NCBI RefSeq assembly: GCF_905475465.1
Contig: NC_062242.1
Coordinates: 1,267,501 to 1,331,500 of the forward strand
Origin: Pieris napi
Taxonomy: Eukaryota > Arthropoda > Insecta > Lepidoptera > Pieridae
Direction of reading: 5' to 3'
DNA length: 64,000 nucleotides
Positions 46,201 through 55,200 of the stretch are shown here, piece after piece. The first letter of the stretch is position 1, and each line of letters starts with the position of its first letter. A program made the position numbers and the translations under genes. The notes beneath the pieces are model-generated. The model made no database searches and had not been told where the DNA came from. It worked only from the letters and a program-made list of their open reading frames with translations.

Positions 46201-49200
46201 CAAATACTAGAACAATAACAAAACTAACATAACTAATACTCATATTAAGAAATTTAAACTAACCAATTGTTGTATGGATTCATTAATAAAGATTGAATAA
46301 TAATAATAAACTTTGCCTTGTGATTGTTGCTATTCAAAACGTGTTTATGCTCTGTTACTTCCAATTTGAGTCTATTGCACGATCCCAAAAACATCTAAGC
46401 TCTATACAAACACGTCAGGTTCGGTATAGCTTTTAAAATTTACAGAAATGCAGAGTAAACAATATTGTTACTACATTAACTGCTAACTGTAATGGCGTGC
46501 TTATTGCCATATGTGTACATAAATAAATTATTAAAAATATTTTGGTAATCAAGTATAATTATGTAGCATTCTAACGGTGATATAATTCTGGTAGTCATTT
46601 CGTTTTGTAAGATTAGTATGGATTATTCATAAGTGGTTATCAATGCTATCAGCCCGTCCTTTAGCGTTGCCAAACAGTAAAGTCTGCACATCATCCCGTC
46701 ATATTCCTTGGGCAGGTTAGTTTTATTGTAATGGCAAGTGTTGCCAATTAATAATAATATTAACCCTTTGTTCAGATACATTTAAAAAAATCAATTTTAA
46801 TCCTCTTCTAGTGTATCTGTGTCCCCTTTTTTGCCAAAAGCCTCCTCCAAATCCCGCTATTCCTCTCTGCACTATGCCACTCTCTGCCATGTACCACCTT
46901 ATGTTTCTTTAATGTGGTCTATCCACCTTCTGAGTTGTGTCCCTCTTTTTCGTTTGCTGTACCTTTGGCACCAGTTTAGTAGTTTTTTGCTCCACTTTTC
47001 TGTTTCTCTTGCCATGTGCCAAGTGTTGCGAATTAAGAAACAAAAATCGATTGATAGGCACTAACTACACCTAGACTCACACTAAAAACGAACCTATAAG
47101 AAAGCAGCGTATCTTAAAATTGTGTTTGATCACAATACCTGAGATGCTTATAAGAAAAAGGTTTATTAATTGTAAGTAATAGATTACGGAAACTCGATTG
47201 GGCCCTTCAGGTGGGCAGGTCGTTGACATCGGTGAGGTAGGGCTAGTTGATGATTGATCAGGTCTCTTATCAGTGGACTGTCGCCTACATGCGGCACTTT
47301 CAAAGCATTATTGTCTATTACCGGAGACACGTGCTAATGCACCCAAAATTGTAATTAAATATTACTGAGAGTGAATACGAATAATACATTTATTTGCCTC
47401 TTCACAATATTGGATTTTGCGGGTTTATACTTTGTGAGAGACTGGTGCCTATAATATGACTATAAAAGTCCTTTGGTAACAGGTCACCAGCTAAGTGAAG
47501 TTGGTAACTTAAAGCTAGAATATGGCTGGGTCTAGAAATAATATAAACTAAGTCTGGTCTTAATGAAATCTGTCTGGTCTGAAGACAATGTTATTAAAGG
47601 CACTGCACATTCCTAGTAGTAAGTGTTAAGATAGAATAATGATGTGAAAATAAATAAATAAATTCTTAAGCGCCAAGGGCATTTGTCACTCTTCTAATGA
47701 TTTTTTTTTTAAATAAACGTTAACACACTTGACAGAAAATCACAGCCATAGTCTGACAATTGACTTACAATGTGACGTATTTTTCTTTTGTTTCAGATTG
47801 TACAAGCACACAACACTGATATTAAAGAGATGTAAGTACTATAATATACTATTATATTATATAAAAACATTAAAATCTTTACAAATATATTTTTCTCTCT
47901 CAAGACATGCGAGAGTGTTAGTAGGCGAATTATATAAGGTATTGTGTGCCAACAGGTGCTTTGATTGGTGACTAATTAATTCCTTAATTGTATGAAGATT
48001 TATAATTAATTTGTCATTTCAGATGGGACATCAAAACGCTCCTATTACAACTTCCAAGATTAAGAGCCGTTATAGATTTGACGAATACAAATCGCTACTA
48101 TGATCCTCAGGTAATTTTCCTTTTAGTGGTATTTAAACTCTGGACGGATACACTTTTACATCTGTTTTTAAAAAAAATCGGTGGCGATACAAACTTTTTA
48201 GGTCTGGGCCTCAGATTTCTGTATCTGTTTCATGATAATTTATCAATCTAATAGGCAAGTAGATGATCAGCCTCCAGTGACACACGCCATCGACTTTTTG
48301 GTTTCCTGACGATGTTTTCCCTTACCTTTCGAGCGAATGTTAAATGCACACAGAAAGAAAGCCCATTGGTGCCCAACCGGTGATCGAACTTACGACCTCA
48401 GGGATGAGAGTCGCACGCTGAAGCCACCAGGCCAACAGTGCTGATATATTTTTTTTTTAATTAAAGGTCAGGATCAAGCCACAGTCCCGAAACTCCATGG
48501 CATAGAACTTTGTGCGTTTTTCGAATATTTTTCTTTATAGGGCATACATCATTGAGGCATAGGATAGACGCTTTGTTTCGCTTCTAATTAATGTTATATG
48601 CCGCTGCTTACCGAGTCCGCAATATATCGTGTACAATAGAAATGATTTTTGCCAACGTAATAAACTAAGCCAGACTTAGGAATAACGTAATAGTAAAATG
48701 TAAGCACATATTGTCTGGTAGTAATATTTAACGACAATTATGCACAGTTTTAATGGTTGTTTTATAGTCTTTTGTTTGTAGAGTCATTCGTTAATTTTTA
48801 ATTTATTTTCTATTAGCCTCAGTTATTGAAATAGAAGTATCTTCAGTTGCTAGCGTGTGTAAGACAAATTCTCAGTGCAGATTTACGACTGAGGTTTTCT
48901 AAAGGATATAATTTTCTCTATGTGGAAGTAAATTTTAGTGTTAGATGTTTTAAAGTTCATGCCAATATGGCAAATATTTCTCACAACTTTGTATCGAACA
49001 GGGCTAGTTGGTTTGTATTGTGTATTTAAGATATTGGGGTTTCAATCCAAATCAGTAATTCTAATTAAATTAAAGATACATAAAAAGAGATGTTAGCTAC
49101 AAAAATTCATCACGAATTTGATTAAAAATAACCACAAAATATTGTGTTTATTATAACCCTAAGTTCACTATGACATGTGTCTAATTATGACAGTTTAAGT

Positions 49201-52200
49201 GTCGTCATTTGTTTAAAAAAAACCAAAATATTTATTTTAAACCAAAAATTATGTAATAATGCCGTAAAACTCTGTGTTAGTCTTTCTAATCGCCAAGTGT
49301 TTTTATTACAAAACGTTGTAAGGAGCAAATACACCGTGCTCCTCATGAGATCTTGAAGCAATTTTTAATAATAAAAAATAAACTTAAATCAAGATTCGCA
49401 TTGTTGCAGGAATTGAAGTCTGCGGGTGTTCTGCATAAGAAAATATTAATGCCAGGTCGCATAATTCCGCCCGAGGACAAAGTGACCGAGTATGTATAAA
49501 GCATAAAGTATTAATTCATATCTTATTTGTTTATCTAGTTAGTGCTTTTATTGAAATATTTTATAAGCATGTTCTATATATTCAATATGAAGCCTAAATA
49601 TTGCTTCAAAAAATATATTATAATTAAGTTTTATTAGCAAAAACAAAAAATAAGTTTAAGGTATTTTAAATGTTTTTTTTTAAAGATTTACAATATTAAT
49701 ATTGTCTATCAGACGACGGTTACTTGAGTGATATTCATGTCCAGACAACAAGCGCCTCAGGGAAATCGCGACATTACGACAAAGTGCCGCGTAAATCAGA
49801 AACGGCGCAGCTATCTATCAAAGCAATTCAACATCTTTTTGCATTGGCATGTTTTAATTTGAAGCGTCGTTTTGGCGCCATTCGTAGGTCATGTTATAAA
49901 TCTCAGCGGTTGCGTGGGCGGTGGGCTTCGAGATCGTACCATAGTGCAACATACGTTGGATTCAATTGAACCCGGTCACATCGGGTTTAAGACATCCGCC
50001 CACATTCGGAATTTGAATGGTATTTGTCGCCGCTCAGGTGTCTCTACAGATGTCTCCACTGTAACAAGAACAAACATTTCATTATTGATGCTTTAACTTC
50101 GATTAAGTCAACACATGAATTATATCCGCCATTGTGTATGTTAATGAATTATGGCGAACACGAGAGAGATATCATTTCTTTAACTAAGAGCGTTAACTTA
50201 AGATTATCTCGGTCATTTGTCTACTCTTTTGTTATATGCGCCACGTAGGCTGACTTGCCATAAATAACGATCGGCATTTCTCAGATAGTTCGGTCCTGTT
50301 ATCGCACTCGAGACGCTCGCATCTGTTTGTCAGCTAAGGATAGACAAATGCGCCCCCCGTATGGCTACCATGAAACGAATGTTTGGTGACAGCTACGTTT
50401 TGTTTATTAATGGTCCCATAATGCATATTATTTACTGTAATATCGCTGATATAAATCGTTGAAACAAAAAGTTTTGAACGATTTAAAATACCTGTCCAAA
50501 TACAGGAATAATGTTTGAAATTTTATGATTGGTTGTTGTATAATGGGACTGGTTTCTAGTTCTAACAGAAGGACTGCGATCATTTAGAAGCAAATAAAGG
50601 CATCACCGGACCTTCCCTGACCTTTCACTGTTCGAGACGAAATGATCAGACGCGCATCGGTAATGACGCTCGCGTGCCTTGCCAGCGCCTTCATTTATCA
50701 CGGCCATATTTTTACTTGTTTTCCATGTCGACTGTCCACAATCGTGTCGTCATTACAAACCAGCCCGTGTACTTACAATCACCCCGACTATAAATTGTGA
50801 CCACCGTTGAAGTAAGGATTGTCAGATTAATAGATTTTTATGGTTCGAGATGTAAAGGATTATACCGTGTCTTTCCGCCCCGTTATTTACATGTCACTAA
50901 TGAATACTTATTACGTCGTTTTTTATCCAATTTACATACATTCGTGTTATATAGACGTATATACATGTTGAATCTGTTAAAATCGATTACTTCAATGTTT
51001 GCTTATGACATTCCGTATCAAATGCATATGCTAAATCCGTTTTGAAAGTTTTTTCATCAATCGGCTTTGTTTGTGTTTCTATTAACGCGTGCTTGAGATA
51101 TCTGTTATGAGACAATTTGAATATTAAGTCATTTTGTATTTTTGGTGGTTCTCTCAGTTTGTCTACGGAAAAACCGAAATTTGTTCGACTTTGAACAGGA
51201 TTGCTGTGACTAAAAGTTCTACAACCTTCTAACGATGTTAGCTTTGCTAGTTAATTTACAATGCTTTTAGAAGTGTTTTTTTCTCTATTCGATACTTGTA
51301 AATGTTATTGTTAATGGTTTTAATTCTTTGCAAATGTTTTTGACTTCTAAATTACTGTTAAGAATGAAACTTTGAATATTCAGAAAAGGTCACTAAGGAT
51401 TTCGGCTACACCAAATAATCGTAACATTAATCGGGTAATTCAATTAAAGTTACATCGCGATGGCTTTGTTAATGTGAGTTTTAATTACATTTCCTGAATT
51501 TATCAGGTCTTTAAAGCGTTTGTGAGTCAGAAGTTGACATTAAATATTATCAGTACGAGCAAATTCAAATTAACTCGACTCTCTTCTATCGTTATGACCA
51601 TTGCATATAGAAACAAATTGTCGGCTCTCTATAATTTCTGTTATGTTATTTCGTGCCCATTACTTGGTTATAGCGTTTCATTCATAGTAATAACTGATCT
51701 AAATATCGTCAGTATTACAGTTTCTATTATATTGCTATATAATCATTGGACCACACAAGTAATAATTGAGCCATTGGGCGAATAAGTATTATTATGACCT
51801 TTTCTGTGTTGTTCTTAGTTTTGTATAGTCGATTAAATTATGAAATGTTTAATGTATCAGTTCATGAATTAGGGTTATTATTTTTGATTGAATTCTCAAT
51901 TGCTTAATATGTGGGATGTTTATCAAGTATAGAATAGGTAAAGTATTCATTTGTTAAATGTTATTTAGACTTTGTTACCTTAAACACATATATATGTCGC
52001 AGCCAACTAGCTTAATTAGCCGTTTTATCAACAGCTTAGCCTCTTAGTTTAACTTAAAAACCTAAAATAAAATAAAATCTTAAACAACTTAAGTAGAAAT
52101 ATTGTAAAACTAGCGACCCGCCCCGGCTTCGCACTGATGCAATGCTGATACTAAATACACTACAAAAAAATTGTGAACGTTTACGGGTATAAAATATATA

Positions 52201-55200
52201 GAGTATGTCACTCACTGAAAAAAAATAAAATGATTAAAATCGATCCAGTAGTTTTGATTTATTCATTACTGCCCGTGGCCCGCACGCGTTAAATTTGGAT
52301 ATTTTTTTATTTATTATGTAAACGGAAAAAATGTAATTATTTACGACATGACATTAGAAACCTCAAAAATAACAGTATTTCTACACTATTTAATGGATGT
52401 TATTATACATATAAACCTTCCTCTTCAATCTCTCTATCTATTAAAAAAAACCGCATCAAAATCCGTTGCGTAGTTTTAAAGATTTAAGCATACATTGGGA
52501 TATAGGGACAGAGAAAGCGACTTTGTTTTATACTATGTAGTGATAGTGATATATCAATATTTTTATTAATGTAAGTAATTGGGTTGTACGAGTGAGACAC
52601 CAATGAAATTAGGAGCTTCCATGGGAAACATTATTGACAGATAATAAACATATTTAATTTTTTATTTATAAGTCCTAAAACAACATGTAAATGTATGCTT
52701 AAAATATACAAGAAAACTGGAAATTTCAAACAGCAAAAAGCACAGGACTCACCACATAGGACTGTCTGTCGCGCCTAAAACTGTATATGTATATTGCTCC
52801 TTGGTTATACTTTCTCGAATATACCAAAACTTTCGCAAAAAATTAACACTTATTCATGCGCTTGAGTCAGAAGCCACAATCACCTTATGGGCAACGTCCA
52901 TTAATTTTGGTTTATGTGTCATTGGCGCCGAGTTTGATTGATACCGCTAATTAATTAAATCTACATGTTTATTATGTGATGAAACATTTGCGGTCAATTC
53001 AATGACTTAATGCATTAAAATATTTTAATGGGTCGTGGTTTTGAATGTTACTCACTAAATGTTTGAAATGATAATTACGAGTTTTGGGTTTCATTGTTTT
53101 ATTTATAAGTAATCTTACAGCTACACATATATTATAAAAGAAAACACGACAATATACAAAGCCAAAACAGATTACATTAATAAACAAAATATACGAAACA
53201 GAAAATATAAGTCAATTATGTAAATTAATAGATGAAAAAAGAAAACTGAAAAACTTAAATAAACGACAACTCAATTTTTTAAAGAAAAACTAAATACTGC
53301 TAAATAAAGTCAAGTCGCTTACAAAAACATTTCCTCGCATCCTCTTTGGTAAGGTGGAAAATGTCACCATCTTCATCTAAAAAAGTCAATATTATAATCG
53401 TGTAATGGTAGAGATTCATAGCCTTAAGTAAAGTGTAAAGGTAGAAAAATAATTATTTGAAAATAGCAACGAAAACCTGAAACCACCCTAGGAGTTCAGG
53501 CCTCTGATTCGAATTCTTCGCGAATATAAACCGGCTTGCCTTAAACCCAAAAAGTTGACGGCATATGTCAGATATCAGCTGATATGATCAGTCTCCTAGT
53601 CATGAAACAGATACAGAAATCTGAGGCTCAGACCTAAAAAGGTTGGAGTGCCACTGATTTAAAAAAAAATTACAACTTGTAACATATATATAGTATATAC
53701 CGTTGATAAAGCAATACAAATGATGTGGTCAACTTGAATAAATAAATAAATGATTAAAAGAGTGTGCGCTTTAATGCGCAATTGTATCTGGTGAACGTTA
53801 GATGTAAAACAACAATAAATGAAAACCAAGCCTTAATCAATGTAAATGTTAGTTGCGGTTTTATGCGTTTTATTATCAATGTTATAGTAAGCGGCGTATT
53901 TTGTTTCCTATTATGGTATTATAGACAATTTATTCTCAGAAATTATTGATATGATTTACTACACGTGACGAGATACTTCTGTGGCGATGAAATATCAAAA
54001 TGAATAATAATAGCGATCTTTTATGGATCTAAATTTGTAATTTTTTTATCGTTATATATTTAACAATAACCACGAACGTTTAATTCCAATGACTCTGCGA
54101 CCCAAAATGTGTCTTGGAGAAGCGTCCATTTCTTCCTATCCTCAGTTGCTGGCTTTTAGCTCCTGCAGGTCTTCCTGGAATAAACAAATTTGCGCTTCGG
54201 TGCAGATACGGTGTTCAAATACGCAACCGTGTAGTGAGGCTTTTGTTTGGTAATTATAATAATAGCCTTTATTTCAGATAGGTAATACACTACACTACTA
54301 CTACTTTTACATTAAAACCCTTTCCTATTTCAATCTTCCTTTAGGTATCTGTGTGCCCTTTTTTGGCAAAGGCCTCTTCCAAATCCCGCCATTCCTCTCT
54401 GCATTGTGCTACTCACTGCCATGTATTACCTACTTTTTCTTATTTTAGGTTATGTTTTGTAAACTAGGATTTACATTTTATAAAAAATTGTATTAAAAAT
54501 AGTTGATGTGAGAAACATGAAACAAAGCATATTCAAAACCAAAAACGTAAAAATTTGATAGCTGTTTTGTTACACATAACTGTATCTTGAATTGTAAAAC
54601 TATAGCTTCAAAATATAAACAGCTAATAACCGTCGGTTGTTAGCTGCTCCCCGCCCCATACTTCGCACGCCATAAACATCACTTGGAAATACTAAATTAC
54701 ACACCATACAGAACATTAAAACGCCAATGCATTTTGAATCGTAAAAACTGTGATGATCCTTCGAGTTAATATCTTCATACAGACTTTTAATGATTATCTC
54801 TACACATTTGTGGAGGATGTCGCTTACACTTTTCACGTTTTAACCTTTGACTTTTGACAATTAGAATGCAGTAGATCGCATGGGAACCTATCCTTATCGC
54901 TGGTTGTATCGAAATGTCACCCATTATCTCAGTTCTCTTGTGTAGGATACGTGTACTTTCGTACTATGATTGATGTTGGAGTTTCTCTGGACCACAGCTT
55001 GCTTTACATTGAACTAATTTAACTATTTTGTTACATTATCGTGAGATGATTGTTAATTAGTCACAATTTATTTATTTATTTAAAAGTTCTAAAATATGTA
55101 AAACATAAACATAACACAAATATACATAAAAAAATAGAAACTTAAACATCATTAAAAGCGTGATACAAACATTTACGGTCAGTAGGAAGACTGTAGTAAA

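Larger units (their letters stand above)
15353..47796 (+). other. Giant intron 2 of the PIR1-like gene (32,444 bp)
   Basis: Starts gtatgt and ends ttttgtttcag. I found no exon of another gene on either strand; recognisable content is transposon-derived. Stretches in which I see nothing beyond AT-rich unique sequence include 16326-17817, 20376-21996, 26490-28820, 33140-34240, 36510-38814, 40500-41380 and 46330-46790. Reading frames of 60-130 codons there (e.g. 18972-19334, 20790-21188) have no family resemblance and ordinary AT-rich codon content. Confidence 0.7.
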
